Assembly: GCF_009831575.1 (NCBI RefSeq)
Contig: NZ_WUUT01000008.1
Coordinates: forward strand, 1-64,000
Direction of reading: 5' to 3'
DNA: 64,000 nt
Origin: Halovenus carboxidivorans
Lineage (GTDB): Archaea; Halobacteriota; Halobacteria; Halobacteriales; Haloarculaceae
Of the stretch, positions 8,842 through 18,649 are shown piece after piece. Under the pieces are notes generated by a model. That model was not told the DNA's origin. It saw nothing but the letters and a program-made list of their open reading frames with translations, and did no database searches. The stretch's first letter is position 1; every line of letters starts with the position of its first letter. A program made the translations under genes and the position numbers.

Positions 8842-9899
8842 GCGCGACAGGTAGTTCCAACCCCGAGTACGTGAACGCCCGCGTCCGCTCACGCCGAGCA
8901 GCGCTGTTCGCAGAGGAGGATTACCGCAAGCTAGTCAGGATGGGCACCGGTGAGATCGCCCGCTACATGGAGGAAACCGAGTACGAGACCGAGATGAACG
9001 AGCTCGGGGCCCGCCACAGCGGCGTCGATCTCATCGAGTACGCACTCAACCGGAACCTCGCCAAGAACTTCGAGGATCTGCTCGACTGGGCGGACGGCGA
9101 GCTACACAACCTGATCGCGAACTACCTCCGGAAGTTCGACGCCTGGAACGCCAAGACGGCGATCCGCGGCGCCTACTCCGGGGCGAGTCCCGATGAGATC
9201 CAGACGGATTTCATCCGCGCCGGCGAGTTCGACGACGAGCTTCTGGATTCCCTCGCCAACGCGGGCTCGATCGAGGAGATCGTCGAGTTGCTCGACGGGA
9301 CGATCTTCGAGGAGGGGCTGGAGGCGGCGTTCGAGGACTTCGAGGACCAGGACGTCCTCGTGCCGCTCGAAAACGCCATCGACAAGACGTTCTACGAGCA
9401 CCTGCTCGACGACGTGAACACGATCACCCTCAACCCCAACAGCCCGAAGGGGCTGTACGTCGAGGTCCTGCAGGCCGAGATCGACTTCCGGAACGTCCGG
9501 AACGCGCTGCGGCTGTCCCGGACCGGGACGGACCTCGACCCCGAGGAGTACTACATCGAGGGTGGCAAACTGTTCAAGGAAGGCGAACTCCGCCAGCTCG
9601 TCGGCAGTTTCGACGATCTCGTCGAGTACATTCGGGACAGCCCCTACGGCGAGGATCTCTCGAACGCGCTGGCGGATCTGAGCGAGGCCGAGAGCCTGAG
9701 CGCCTTCGAGCAGGCACTCGACGCTGCGCTGCTCGAGTACTCCGATACGCTCTCGCACTCGCATCCGATCTCGATCTGCTCGGCGCTGTCGTACATCCTC
9801 GCCAAGGAGCGGGAGATCGAGAACGTCCGGGCCATCGCCCGGGGCCGGGAGGTCGGACTCTCGGTCGACGAGATCGAAACCGAACTGGTGGTAATATGA
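8838..9899 (+). CDS. atpC: A-type ATP synthase subunit C (central shaft socket)
   Basis: 353 residues, all helical and without membrane segments, matching V-type subunit d / A-type subunit C. It opens with the family-typical region PEYVNARVRSRRAAL and closes with a helix containing ILAKEREIENVRAIARG. It seats the central stalk (D and F) on the K ring. It overlaps atpE and atpF by 4 bases each. Confidence 0.93.
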   Translation: MSATGSSNPEYVNARVRSRRAALFAEEDYRKLVRMGTGEIARYMEETEYETEMNELGARHSGVDLIEYALNRNLAKNFEDLLDWADGELHNLIANYLRKFDAWNAKTAIRGAYSGASPDEIQTDFIRAGEFDDELLDSLANAGSIEEIVELLDGTIFEEGLEAAFEDFEDQDVLVPLENAIDKTFYEHLLDDVNTITLNPNSPKGLYVEVLQAEIDFRNVRNALRLSRTGTDLDPEEYYIEGGKLFKEGELRQLVGSFDDLVEYIRDSPYGEDLSNALADLSEAESLSAFEQALDAALLEYSDTLSHSHPISICSALSYILAKEREIENVRAIARGREVGLSVDEIETELVVI

Positions 9900-10228
9900 G
9901 CCAGGAAATCGCAGTGATCGGCAGTCCCGAGTTCACCACCGGCTTCAGGCTCGCGGGCGTCCGGAAGTTCCAGAACGTCCCCGAAGACGACAAGGCCGAG
10001 AAGCTCGATGATGCAGTCGAGGAGACACTCGCCGACGACGGCGTGGGGATCGTCGTGATGCACGACGAGGATCTGGATCACCTCTCGCGGGGCGTTCGCC
10101 AGGACGTGGAGACGAGCGTCGAGCCGGTGGTCGTGACACTCGGCGGCGGTGCAGGCAGCAGCGGATTGCGCGAACAGATCAAACGAGCGATCGGAATTGA
10201 TCTAATGGACGAGGAAGACAATGAGTAA
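9896..10228 (+). CDS. atpF: A-type ATP synthase subunit F (central stalk)
   Basis: 110 residues with the compact alpha/beta fold of subunit F: an N-terminal strand [18 protein letters not shown], a second strand [11 protein letters not shown], and a C-terminal helix. It regulates rotation together with subunit D. In this genome its partner atpD is not in the operon but at 28988-29683 on the other strand. It overlaps atpA by 8 bases. Confidence 0.93.
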   Translation: MSQEIAVIGSPEFTTGFRLAGVRKFQNVPEDDKAEKLDDAVEETLADDGVGIVVMHDEDLDHLSRGVRQDVETSVEPVVVTLGGGAGSSGLREQIKRAIGIDLMDEEDNE

Positions 10229-11999
10229 AGCAACAGACTCCGATGTCCGTGAAGACGGCATCATCGAAAGCGTCAGTGGCCCTGTCGTGACGGCGACGGA
10301 TCTGGACGCGCGGATGAACGACGTCGTGTACGTCGGTCACGAGGGCCTGATGGGAGAGGTAATCGAAATCGAAGGGAACCTGACCACAATTCAGGTGTAC
10401 GAGGAGACCTCCGGCGTCTCGCCGGGCGAACCCGTCGAGTCGACGGGTGCGCCGCTGTCGGTCGACCTCGGGCCGGGAATGCTGGACTCCATCTACGACG
10501 GCGTCCAGCGACCGCTCGATGTCCTCGAAGAGAAGATGGGATCGGCGTTCCTCGACCGCGGTGTCGACGCGCCGGGGATCGACCTCGAACAGACCTGGGA
10601 GTTCACTCCCGAGGTCGAGGAAGGTGACGAGGTCAGCAACGGTTCGATCGTCGGCACCGTCCCGGAGACCGAGAGCATCGACCACAAGGTGATGGTGCCG
10701 CCGGACACGCTCGGAGAGGACGAGACCGCCGAGGTCGTCTCGATCGAGTCCGGCGCGTTCACCGTCGAGGAGACGGTCGCAGAGCTCGATACCGGCGACG
10801 AGATCCAGATGCGCCAGGAGTGGCCGGTCCGAGAGGCCCGCCCCACGGTCAACAAGCAGACACCGACGGAGCCGCTCACGTCGGGCCAGCGGATTCTCGA
10901 CGGGCTGTTCCCGCTCGCGAAAGGCGGGACGGCGGCGATTCCCGGACCGTTCGGCTCGGGGAAGACCGTCGCACAGCAGTCCCTCGCGAAGTTCGCGGAC
11001 GCCGACATCGTCGTCTACATCGGCTGTGGCGAGCGTGGCAACGAGATGACCGAGGTCATCGACGACTTCCCGGACCTGCCGGACCCACAGACCGGCAACC
11101 CGCTGATGGCCCGAACCTGCCTCATCGCCAACACGTCGAACATGCCCGTCGCGGCGCGTGAGTCCTGTGTCTACACGGGAATCACCATCGCCGAGTACTA
11201 CCGAGACATGGGCTACGACGTGGCGCTGATGGCCGACTCCACCTCGCGGTGGGCAGAGGCGATGCGTGAGATCTCCTCGCGACTGGAGGAGATGCCAGGT
11301 GAGGAGGGCTACCCCGCCTACCTCGCCGCGCGGCTCAGCGAGTTCTACGAGCGAGCCGGCTACTTCGAGAACATCAACGGCACCGAGGGCTCCGTCTCGG
11401 CGATCGGTGCGGTCTCGCCGCCGGGCGGTGACTTCTCGGAGCCGGTGACCCAGAACACGCTGCGGATCGTCAAGACGTTCTGGGCGCTCGACGCCGACCT
11501 CGCGGAGCGACGACACTTCCCGGCGATCAACTGGGACGAGTCCTACTCGCTGTACCGCGACCAACTCGACCCGTGGTTCAAGGAGAACGTCGCCGACGAC
11601 TGGCCGGACCAGCGTCAGTGGGCCATCGACGTGCTGGACGAAGAGGGCGAACTGCAGGAGATCGTCCAGCTGGTCGGGAAGGACGCGCTGCCGGAAGACC
11701 AGCAGCTAACCCTGGAGGTCGCGCGCTTCCTCAAGGAGGCGTGGCTCCAGCAGAACGCCCTGCACGACGTCGACCAGTACTGTCCGCCGGAGAAGACCTA
11801 CCACATCCTCGGCGCGATCAAGACGTTCAACGACGAGGCCTTCGACGCGCTAGAGGCCGGCGTCCCGGTCGATGAGATCACCGACATCGACGCGCTCCCG
11901 CGGCTGAACCGGATCGGAACGACGCCCGACGACGAGGCCGAGGAGTTCGTCGAGGAACTCGAAGAGGAGATCACAGAACAGCTACGCGCACTCTACTAA
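10221..11999 (+). CDS. atpA: A-type ATP synthase catalytic subunit A
   Basis: 592 residues. It carries the P-loop GPFGSGKT (242-249), the bulge (non-homologous) region at about 115-190 that marks A-type catalytic subunits, and the conserved [18 protein letters not shown] segment. It makes or hydrolyses ATP in the A3B3 head. No intein is present, which is worth stating because atpA is an intein site in some archaea. The gene ends 2 bases before atpB. Confidence 0.97.
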   Translation: MSKATDSDVREDGIIESVSGPVVTATDLDARMNDVVYVGHEGLMGEVIEIEGNLTTIQVYEETSGVSPGEPVESTGAPLSVDLGPGMLDSIYDGVQRPLDVLEEKMGSAFLDRGVDAPGIDLEQTWEFTPEVEEGDEVSNGSIVGTVPETESIDHKVMVPPDTLGEDETAEVVSIESGAFTVEETVAELDTGDEIQMRQEWPVREARPTVNKQTPTEPLTSGQRILDGLFPLAKGGTAAIPGPFGSGKTVAQQSLAKFADADIVVYIGCGERGNEMTEVIDDFPDLPDPQTGNPLMARTCLIANTSNMPVAARESCVYTGITIAEYYRDMGYDVALMADSTSRWAEAMREISSRLEEMPGEEGYPAYLAARLSEFYERAGYFENINGTEGSVSAIGAVSPPGGDFSEPVTQNTLRIVKTFWALDADLAERRHFPAINWDESYSLYRDQLDPWFKENVADDWPDQRQWAIDVLDEEGELQEIVQLVGKDALPEDQQLTLEVARFLKEAWLQQNALHDVDQYCPPEKTYHILGAIKTFNDEAFDALEAGVPVDEITDIDALPRLNRIGTTPDDEAEEFVEELEEEITEQLRALY

Positions 12000-12001
12000 C
12001 A

Positions 12002-13408
12002 ATGAAAGAATACCAAACTATCACGGAAATCAGCGGTCCGCTGGTCTTCGCCGAAGTCGACGAGCCGGTCGGCTACGACGAGATCGTCGAGATCGAGACC
12101 GCAGACGGCGAGGTGCGCCGTGGACAGGTGCTCGACACCTCCAGCGGCACCGTCGCCATTCAGACCTTCGAGGGGACCGGAGGGATCGACCGCGAATCGT
12201 CCGTTCGTTTCCTGGGCGAGACGATGAAAATGCCCGTCACCGAAGATCTGCTCGGTCGGGTGCTCGACGGCTCCGGGAACCCGATCGACGACGGGCCGGA
12301 CATCGTGCCGGACGAGCGCCGAGACATCGTCGGTGCGGCGATCAACCCCTACTCCCGGGAGTACCCCGAGGAGTTCATCCAGACCGGCGTCTCCGCCATC
12401 GACGGCATGAACACGCTGGTCCGGGGCCAGAAGCTTCCGATCTTCTCCGGATCGGGGCTGCCGCACAACGATCTCGCCCTGCAGATCGCGCGACAGGCGA
12501 CCGTCCCGGAGGAGGAAGGCGACGAGGACAGCGAGTTCGCAGTGATCTTCGGCGCGATGGGAATCACCGCCGAAGAAGCGAACGAGTTCATGGACGACTT
12601 CGAGCGGACCGGCGCGCTGGAGCGGTCGGTCGTCTTCATGAACCTCGCGGACGACCCCGCGGTCGAGCGGACGGTCACGCCGCGACTCGCGCTCACCACC
12701 GCCGAGTATCTCGCCTTCGACAAGGGGTACCACGTGCTGGTCATCCTGACGGACATGACCAACTACTGTGAGGCCCTGCGTGAGATCGGTGCGGCACGCG
12801 AGGAGGTTCCGGGTCGCCGTGGCTACCCCGGATACATGTACACCGACCTCGCCCAGTTGTACGAGCGCGCCGGCCGTATCAAGGGCCAGGAAGGATCTGT
12901 CACGCAGATCCCGATCCTGACGATGCCCAGCGACGACATCACCCACCCGATTCCGGACCTGACCGGCTACATCACCGAGGGGCAGATCCTCGTAGACCGA
13001 GACCTCAACAGCCAGGGGCTGCAGCCGCCGATCAACGTGCTGCCGAGCCTCTCGCGGCTGATGGACGACGGGATCGGCGAGGGGCTGACCCGCGGTGACC
13101 ACGGTGGCGTCTCCGACCAGATCTACGCCGCCTACGCGGAGGGCGAGGACCTGCGGGACCTGGTGAACATCGTCGGTCGCGAAGCGCTCTCCGAGCGCGA
13201 CAACAAGTTCCTCGACTTCGCGGACCGCTTCGAGGAGGAGTTCGTCGAGCAGGGCTACGACACCAACCGCGATATCGACGAGACGCTCGATATCGGCTGG
13301 GACCTGCTCTCGATGCTGCCGAAAGAGGAACTCAACCGCGTCGACGAGGAGTACATCGAGGAGTACTACGTCGAAGAGGAGTCGGCCGAAGTGCCCGCCG
13401 ACGACTGA
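12002..13408 (+). CDS. atpB: A-type ATP synthase regulatory subunit B
   Basis: 468 residues, homologous to subunit A but with the P-loop replaced by [11 protein letters not shown], as in all non-catalytic B subunits. Conserved segments include [18 protein letters not shown] and [14 protein letters not shown]. It is the last gene of the operon; atpD, which follows atpB in many archaeal operons, is absent and a minus-strand gene follows instead. A T-rich stretch just after the stop may end the transcript. Confidence 0.97.
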   Translation: MKEYQTITEISGPLVFAEVDEPVGYDEIVEIETADGEVRRGQVLDTSSGTVAIQTFEGTGGIDRESSVRFLGETMKMPVTEDLLGRVLDGSGNPIDDGPDIVPDERRDIVGAAINPYSREYPEEFIQTGVSAIDGMNTLVRGQKLPIFSGSGLPHNDLALQIARQATVPEEEGDEDSEFAVIFGAMGITAEEANEFMDDFERTGALERSVVFMNLADDPAVERTVTPRLALTTAEYLAFDKGYHVLVILTDMTNYCEALREIGAAREEVPGRRGYPGYMYTDLAQLYERAGRIKGQEGSVTQIPILTMPSDDITHPIPDLTGYITEGQILVDRDLNSQGLQPPINVLPSLSRLMDDGIGEGLTRGDHGGVSDQIYAAYAEGEDLRDLVNIVGREALSERDNKFLDFADRFEEEFVEQGYDTNRDIDETLDIGWDLLSMLPKEELNRVDEEYIEEYYVEEESAEVPADD

Positions 13409-13438
13409 GCGGCTGATTCTCTTTTCGCTGTGTGCGTC

Positions 13439-13714
13439 TCAGTCCGTGGTGACTCGCCAGGTCGTCCCGTTCGTGTATCCCCACTTCTCGATGGTCGGCC
13501 CGACCGGTTCGTCCTGCAGGCGGGCCATCATCGCGCCGATTTCCTTCGCCGAAAGCTCCAGATCGCCGGCGATATCTCGGCTCTTGAGGTAGGACTCCCC
13601 GTCGAGTTCGGCGTCGAGATAGGCCAACAGCCGTCGGGCCTTCGGCGGAAGGTCGGAGTGGGCGTCTGATCGATCCCGTTCGCTGTCGTCGTTCGGGGAT
13701 CGCTGTGCACACAT
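13439..13714 (-). CDS. Small winged-helix-like haloarchaeal protein (DUF7123-type)
   Basis: 91 residues starting at ATG 13714. The C-terminal 65 residues look like a helix-turn-helix domain (LKSRDIAGDLELSAKEIGAM) followed by a beta wing ending in GTTWRVT. Proteins of this form are widespread in haloarchaea and are presumed DNA-binding; no target is known. The gene converges on atpB and lies just downstream of the small membrane gene at 13717. Confidence 0.7.
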   Translation of the reverse strand: MCAQRSPNDDSERDRSDAHSDLPPKARRLLAYLDAELDGESYLKSRDIAGDLELSAKEIGAMMARLQDEPVGPTIEKWGYTNGTTWRVTTD

Positions 13715-13716
13715 CG

Positions 13717-13938
13717 TCAGGATCGGTAGCGGTGGCCGACCAGCAGGCAGAGCACGTTCACCGCCACGAGTGCGGCCACGGCGAGCAGTTTCGTCTGTCC
13801 GTCGAGGCTGTAGAGAGCCGGAAGGTAGGCGACTGGGAGGAGGACAGTCCCCCAGAAGCCGATCCGTTCGGCCGTTCCGACGGCGATGCGGGACACGGGA
13901 CTGTCTGGAGGGATCGCGGGACCAACTCGCTGGTTCAT
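13717..13938 (-). CDS. Small membrane protein of unknown function
   Basis: 73 residues from ATG 13938 (MNQRVG). Two hydrophobic helices cover about 25-45 and 50-68 (the second contains LLAVAALVAVNVLCLLVG), ending in a short basic tail. The start was moved inward 12 codons because the extension is non-hydrophobic filler. It is separated by 2 bases from the winged-helix gene, so the two probably share a transcript. Confidence 0.6.
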   Translation of the reverse strand: MNQRVGPAIPPDSPVSRIAVGTAERIGFWGTVLLPVAYLPALYSLDGQTKLLAVAALVAVNVLCLLVGHRYRS

Positions 13939-14036
13939 ATACCCAACTCCGGACGGGGATACAAAGGCCCTCACGGAGACTCAAAGAGCCGTTTGACAGC
14001 GCCCGGACCGAGTCAGCCGTATCAGTTGCTGGGCTG

Positions 14037-15089
14037 TCACTCCCACTCCAGTCCCGTCGGGTCGGTGGGCGGTGAGAGCGGGCTTCGAGGGAGTCCCGAT
14101 TCGGGATCCGGGTCGTTGTAGCCACGCGGCGCGACGTCGTTCGGTGCGTCGGGGTAGAACAGCGACGCCAGCGCGTGGAGATGCTGTCGACCGACGCCGA
14201 GTTCGAACTGTCCGCCGCCGTACATCCGAATCGAGTGTTCGTCGCAGTACTCGACCGTCGAGAGCAGCGACTCGACGGAGCCGAACCGCGACGGCTTGAT
14301 GTTGAGCCAGTCCGGTTCCCACGGCCGCTCGGTGACTGAGTCGACGCCCGTGATCGGCACGTCCCAGGAGACGCGGTCGCGCTCGCCGTCGAACAGCGGG
14401 CGCGTCTCCTCGTTCAGGTCGGGGTCCTCGATGATCGCCTCCGGAAACGCCTCCAGGAGCATCCCGTACAGCTCCGGGTCGCCGGACTGGTCGACATCCG
14501 TCCCCTCGTACACGCCTTTGAGATCCAGCGTCCGGACGGCATCCATCTCCGCGAGGCGGTCGACAATCTCTGCGGTCCACTCCTCTGTCGGGTCGAGTTT
14601 GAACTGCAGGTCCGGGTTGTCCGCGAGCAACTGCTCGACGCGGTCGGTCGTCGGTGGCTCTCCGAGTCGCGTGCTCGCGACGAACCGAACGGGGGAGTAC
14701 TCCCGGTCGAGGGCCGTAGCGAGATCAGTTCCGGCCTGTTTCAGCGCGAGGTCCAGCGCCGCGCTCTCGAAGCCCCACCGCCGGTACGATCTATAGATCG
14801 AATCCTCCGGGTCGCCGCCGACGAACAGATCCAACTCACCGATCAACTCCGAGAACTCGTCGAACGTACTCGCCTCACCGAGCGGGAGATCCGGCTCGGC
14901 GTCGACGAGTTCGTGGTGCGGTTCGTTGTCGTAGGTCACGTCCTCGCCGCGGCCCGTGTCGCCGTCGCCGTGTAGCGAGATGATCGTGGACGTGCGGAGA
15001 AAGCCGCTGGAGGTGTCCCGTTCTCGCAGTTCGAGGTCGTAGCCGTCGATATCGACTGAGAGGTCCGCCAACCGGTCGTACAGTGACAT
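14037..15089 (-). CDS. Enolase-superfamily protein (MLE-like)
   Basis: 350 residues. The barrel strands follow the enolase-superfamily plan: LDLKGVY, the metal-ligand strand IIEDPD, then ITGVDS, LNIKPSRFGS with the expected lysine, and MYGGGQFELGVGR near the C-terminus. Known members abstract a proton alpha to a carboxylate (muconate lactonization, o-succinylbenzoate synthesis, racemization, dehydration). The substrate cannot be read from the sequence. It starts 31 bases after panB on the same strand and is probably co-transcribed with it. Confidence 0.65.
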   Translation of the reverse strand: MSLYDRLADLSVDIDGYDLELRERDTSSGFLRTSTIISLHGDGDTGRGEDVTYDNEPHHELVDAEPDLPLGEASTFDEFSELIGELDLFVGGDPEDSIYRSYRRWGFESAALDLALKQAGTDLATALDREYSPVRFVASTRLGEPPTTDRVEQLLADNPDLQFKLDPTEEWTAEIVDRLAEMDAVRTLDLKGVYEGTDVDQSGDPELYGMLLEAFPEAIIEDPDLNEETRPLFDGERDRVSWDVPITGVDSVTERPWEPDWLNIKPSRFGSVESLLSTVEYCDEHSIRMYGGGQFELGVGRQHLHALASLFYPDAPNDVAPRGYNDPDPESGLPRSPLSPPTDPTGLEWE

Positions 15090-15120
15090 ACCACAACTGG
15101 GGGCCGCACGAGTGTAAAGG

Positions 15121-15930
15121 TCAGTACAACTCGTCGAGTTCCTCCGCGACGTGGCTGTGTTCCTCCGCGGGGAACTGTCCGTCCTCGACGGCGGTGACGT
15201 AGTCGTCGATAGCCGAGCGCATCTCCTCGCGGACGTTGCCGAAGGCCTTCGCGAACGGCGGCGTCCGCTCGGAGAGACCGAGAATGTCGTTGACGACGAG
15301 CACCTGGCCGTCACACTCGCTGCCGGCACCGATGCCGATGGTTGGGATGTCGAGGTCGTCGGTGATCTGTGCGGCGAGGTTCGCCGGGATGTGTTCGAGA
15401 ATACAGGCGAACGCCCCCGCCTTTTCGTGTTCGCGCGCCAGGCGGGCAATCTCTCTGGCCTGTTCGGGGTCGCTCCCCTGTCGGGTGTACCCCGTCTGGT
15501 TGACGCTCTGTGGCGTCAGACCGACGTGTGCGACGACCGGAATCCCGAGGTCGCTGAGCCGTTCGGTGAGTTCGATGGTGTGGTCACCGCTCTCGATCTT
15601 GACGGCGTTTGCGCCCTCCTCTTTGACCATGCGACCGCAGTTCTCGACGCTCGTCTGGAGATCCGTCCCGAAGGAGAGAAAGGGCATATCCGCGACCACT
15701 AGGGTATCGTCCGTGCCGCGCGCGACCGCGCCCGTGCGAGAGGCGACCTCGTCTACGGTTACCGGGAGCGTATCGTCGTAGCCGAGGACGGCGTTGCCCA
15801 TGCTGTCGCCGATCAGCGCGATGTCGACACCCGCTTCCTCGACGAGCGTCGCCGTGACGGCGTCGTATGCCGTCACCATGGTGATCGGTTCGTCGCCGGC
15901 CATCTGCCGAATGTCCTGAACGGTGGGCAT
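15121..15930 (-). CDS. panB: 3-methyl-2-oxobutanoate hydroxymethyltransferase
   Basis: 269 residues, normal PanB length. It shows the signature MVTAYDAVTATLVEEAG and the metal/ketoacid site GDSMGNAVLGYDDTLPVT. It transfers a hydroxymethyl group from methylene-tetrahydropterin/folate to 2-oxoisovalerate, the first pantoate step of coenzyme A synthesis. A TATA-like box lies about 25 bases upstream. It is the lead gene of a likely panB-enolase-like operon. Confidence 0.95.
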   Translation of the reverse strand: MPTVQDIRQMAGDEPITMVTAYDAVTATLVEEAGVDIALIGDSMGNAVLGYDDTLPVTVDEVASRTGAVARGTDDTLVVADMPFLSFGTDLQTSVENCGRMVKEEGANAVKIESGDHTIELTERLSDLGIPVVAHVGLTPQSVNQTGYTRQGSDPEQAREIARLAREHEKAGAFACILEHIPANLAAQITDDLDIPTIGIGAGSECDGQVLVVNDILGLSERTPPFAKAFGNVREEMRSAIDDYVTAVEDGQFPAEEHSHVAEELDELY

Positions 15931-15950
15931 ACTCGCAGTTTTCCCCGGCG

Positions 15951-15960
15951 AAACATAGGT
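15951..15960 (-). promoter_or_regulatory. TATA-like box of panB
   Basis: On the minus strand the box reads ACCTATGTTT, centred about 25 bases from the panB start codon. Confidence 0.45.
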
Positions 15961-15985
15961 GCTTGGGAACGGCGAACCACCAGAC

Positions 15986-15993
15986 GCTTATCG
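15986..15993 (+). promoter_or_regulatory. TATA-like box of the gene at 16015
   Basis: GCTTATCG is centred about 26 bases upstream of GTG 16015, supporting a leaderless GTG start. Confidence 0.45.
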
Positions 15994-16014
15994 CTGGTCT
16001 CCGTAGGTACGGGC

Positions 16015-16362
16015 GTGACTCCAGAGGTTCGAACATCCGACCCGGACGGGATCGATTACGGGTGGATCATGCAGGTGACGTTCATCGCGACGCTGTTCGT
16101 CGGGACCCCCGTGGTCACCGTCCTCTCGGTCTTTGCGGAGCTTCCGACCTGGCCGGACCGGGCGATGTTCGCGGTCCGAGTCGGTGCCCTCATCTGGTTC
16201 GTGACCCTGCTCGTCGTGTATCTGTACGCCCGGCTATACCGCGATCCGGGCGACAGAGAATCGGGATCTCAGCCCGAGGACCGGGAGGCGGTTAGCGAGG
16301 GGCAGAGAGAGGAACCCGAGCGGGACGTGCAACCGTCGCCGCAGTCGGGCGACGACGACTGA
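16015..16362 (+). CDS. Two-helix membrane protein (DUF5822-like)
   Basis: 115 residues from a GTG start. Two membrane helices (about 17-40 and 51-74) are followed by an acidic, low-complexity cytoplasmic tail. It resembles a conserved haloarchaeal family with no assigned function. It is divergent from panB and 10 bases upstream of another membrane gene, so the two probably form a pair. Confidence 0.6.
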   Translation: MTPEVRTSDPDGIDYGWIMQVTFIATLFVGTPVVTVLSVFAELPTWPDRAMFAVRVGALIWFVTLLVVYLYARLYRDPGDRESGSQPEDREAVSEGQREEPERDVQPSPQSGDDD

Positions 16363-16372
16363 CTATCGGACG

Positions 16373-16783
16373 GTGACACCGCGTAGCCGGGCGCTCGGCG
16401 TCGATTTCGGGCTCGGAGCCGGGGCGGTCGGACTCGGCGCACTCGCGGGGGGAACGCCGCAGTCGCTCGACGGATTTCTGATCGGCGGGATCGGGTTGTT
16501 CGCGTTCGTAGCGACGCTGTACGTCGCGGAACAGACTAAGGTGCTGGTACTGATAGAGCGGACTCGACCGACATCACTCGTGGTGGCCTGTGTGACGCTC
16601 GCCGCGGTCGGTGTGGCCCTCGTCGTCGGGCAGGTGGTCGTGGAGACGCCAGCGGCGACGCTGTTGGTCGGGATGGGAACCGGACTGATCGGATATCGAC
16701 TCTGGTTCGGACTCGTTGCCCCGGTTCCACCGAAGCGGCTGGACCAGGCCAGCGTGTGGGGGAGTCGCCGGAATCGAAAATAG
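16373..16783 (+). CDS. Four-helix membrane protein of unknown function
   Basis: 136 residues from GTG 16373. Four Gly/Val/Ala-rich hydrophobic helices span most of the length, ending in a basic tail (WGSRRNRK) likely in the cytoplasm. No enzyme motif is visible. It converges on pstA with a 48-base gap. Confidence 0.6.
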   Translation: MTPRSRALGVDFGLGAGAVGLGALAGGTPQSLDGFLIGGIGLFAFVATLYVAEQTKVLVLIERTRPTSLVVACVTLAAVGVALVVGQVVVETPAATLLVGMGTGLIGYRLWFGLVAPVPPKRLDQASVWGSRRNRK

Positions 16784-16831
16784 ACCAGCCGAAGACGCAG
16801 TGTGCCGTCGTGGTCTGTGAGCGGCCGGGAG

Positions 16832-18649
16832 TCAGGCGTCGCGCTCGTACTTGTTGCGGATGATGATCGCCGTCGCGTTCATCGCCAGCAGAACCGACAG
16901 CAAGGTCAACACGCCGGCGGCGACGACGCCGAAACGGAACTCCGGGGAGGGGTTGTTCGCCCACGAGTAGATCAGCATTGGCATCGCGCTCAACTGACTG
17001 AACAGCCCAGACGGCGGGCTGAAGGCGATAGTCGCCATCCCGATCATGATCAGCGGTGCCGTCTCGCCGATCGCGCGACCGAGCGCGAGGATGATCCCAG
17101 TCAGGATACCGGGCATCGCCTCCGGCAAGACGACGTTTTTCGTCGTCTGCCAGCGGGTCGCACCCATCGCCAACGAACCGTCGCGGAGTTCGTCGGGAAT
17201 CGACCGGATCGCCTCCTGGGCGGAGATGACGGTAATCGGGAGGATCAGAAGCGAAAGCGTCAGCGACGCGCTGATCGCCGTACCGACGCCGAACCCGGCG
17301 AAATTGACGAAGACCGCCAGACCGAGCAACCCGTACACGACCGAGGGGACGGCGGCGAGATTCGCGATGTTGACCTGAATGAGCCGCGAGATAGCACCGA
17401 TCACACCCGAGTCTCTCGTGTACTCTTCGAGGAAGACGGCGGTTCCGACACCGAGGACGAACGAGATCAGCGCCGTGAGCGTGATCAGCAGTACCGAGCC
17501 GACGATAGCCGGGAACAGCCCCGCACTGCGAGCCTGCGTCGTCTGTGTCGTCGGCGTCCCGCGGATGTATGAGAGATCGAGCCACGGGTCGGGTGACTGG
17601 ATCCCGAACGTCTGGACCAGCACCGCGCCGGCGAGGGCACCGGCGACGATCAGCAGCGGGAGAGCGAGTCCGGCGCGGCCTTCGTCAGCCCGCCACACCC
17701 GGTTCAGATAGGTCGCCGTCGGCACGGAGACGCCGAGCAGCAACAGGACAGCGCCGTTCTGTGAGAGTGCCCCGACGGAGAGGCCGAATCCGCCACCGAG
17801 CGCCACGAGCAGGACGGCCGCGCCGACCAGGACACCCCTGCGGCGGTCGTACCGTCGGGCAGTCAACACCGTCGTGACCGCCGTCACGGGGGCGACGAGC
17901 GACCACGCGAGCATGATCAGATCGGTTGGGTACACGGGCAGGCTACCACGGAGGACGACTGCACCCGCCGTGCCAACGACTCCGACCGCTCCGACGAGCA
18001 CTCGCGTGGTCAGCAGTTCCGCGGCGTCCCGATCCACCCGCGAACCGGCAAGCCGCGCGGCGACGTTCCACCGTCGGACCGCGTACCAGACGAGGGCCGT
18101 CGGGAAGACCCCGACCGTGTAGACGAGGAAGTACATCTGCAGATCGAAGACGACGAAGATGATGAACAGCCAGAGACCGAGTGCGGCCCCGCCGGCGATC
18201 CGACCGAGCAGCCCGAACCCGACGGCCCCGGTCGGAGTGTTGCTCCCGGCGACGGTCACGTACCCTGCGACCGGCACCACGAAGAGGAACAGATAGACCA
18301 GTTGCCAGGTCAGTCCCGGAATCGGGCGAACGAACGCTTCGACGGCCGTGAACACCACTGCCGTAATGACGAGTCCACCGGCGAGGATCAAGGCGGTACG
18401 GCGCTGGATCGCTCGGTCCGTCTCGTACAGGCAGAACCCGATATACGGGAGTACGAGCGTGACGAAGTACACGAGCAACCACTCGGGACTCGCGGCTTCG
18501 AGGTCGAAGGCGTCGATGGTGACGTAGATGAGAAGCGCAGCGAGCGCCAGAATGCCGGTAATCGACGCGGCGAAGGTCACCGACTCGAATAGCTGTCCTC
18601 TGAGTCTGCTCACGCGACCGAACTCGTTGCCCGGGGATTCTGTCGCCAT
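16832..18649 (-). CDS. pstA: Phosphate ABC transporter permease PstA, long form
   Basis: 605 residues, about twice the bacterial PstA. The C-terminal 270 residues are the transporter permease domain with the EAA loop (RDGSLAMGATRWQTTKNVV, then LPEA). The N-terminal 330 residues add about eight more hydrophobic helices with no recognised domain; such extensions occur in haloarchaeal PstA. It pairs with PstC for phosphate import. It begins next to the pstC stop with no spacer. No pstB or phoU follows; the next gene is convergent. Confidence 0.88.
   Translation of the reverse strand: MATESPGNEFGRVSRLRGQLFESVTFAASITGILALAALLIYVTIDAFDLEAASPEWLLVYFVTLVLPYIGFCLYETDRAIQRRTALILAGGLVITAVVFTAVEAFVRPIPGLTWQLVYLFLFVVPVAGYVTVAGSNTPTGAVGFGLLGRIAGGAALGLWLFIIFVVFDLQMYFLVYTVGVFPTALVWYAVRRWNVAARLAGSRVDRDAAELLTTRVLVGAVGVVGTAGAVVLRGSLPVYPTDLIMLAWSLVAPVTAVTTVLTARRYDRRRGVLVGAAVLLVALGGGFGLSVGALSQNGAVLLLLGVSVPTATYLNRVWRADEGRAGLALPLLIVAGALAGAVLVQTFGIQSPDPWLDLSYIRGTPTTQTTQARSAGLFPAIVGSVLLITLTALISFVLGVGTAVFLEEYTRDSGVIGAISRLIQVNIANLAAVPSVVYGLLGLAVFVNFAGFGVGTAISASLTLSLLILPITVISAQEAIRSIPDELRDGSLAMGATRWQTTKNVVLPEAMPGILTGIILALGRAIGETAPLIMIGMATIAFSPPSGLFSQLSAMPMLIYSWANNPSPEFRFGVVAAGVLTLLSVLLAMNATAIIIRNKYERDA

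Noticed and set aside
5679-11564. Long minus-strand open frames opposite the ATP synthase genes (5679-7814 and 10179-11564)
   Set aside because: They are antisense shadows of strongly supported subunit genes, caused by GC-rich third positions. Their translations are Arg/Val/Leu/Gly strings with no domain.
13439-14125. A 228-residue version of the small winged-helix protein
   Set aside because: The upstream part overlaps the membrane gene at 13717-13938 and is Arg/Ser-rich filler; the conserved part starts at 13714.
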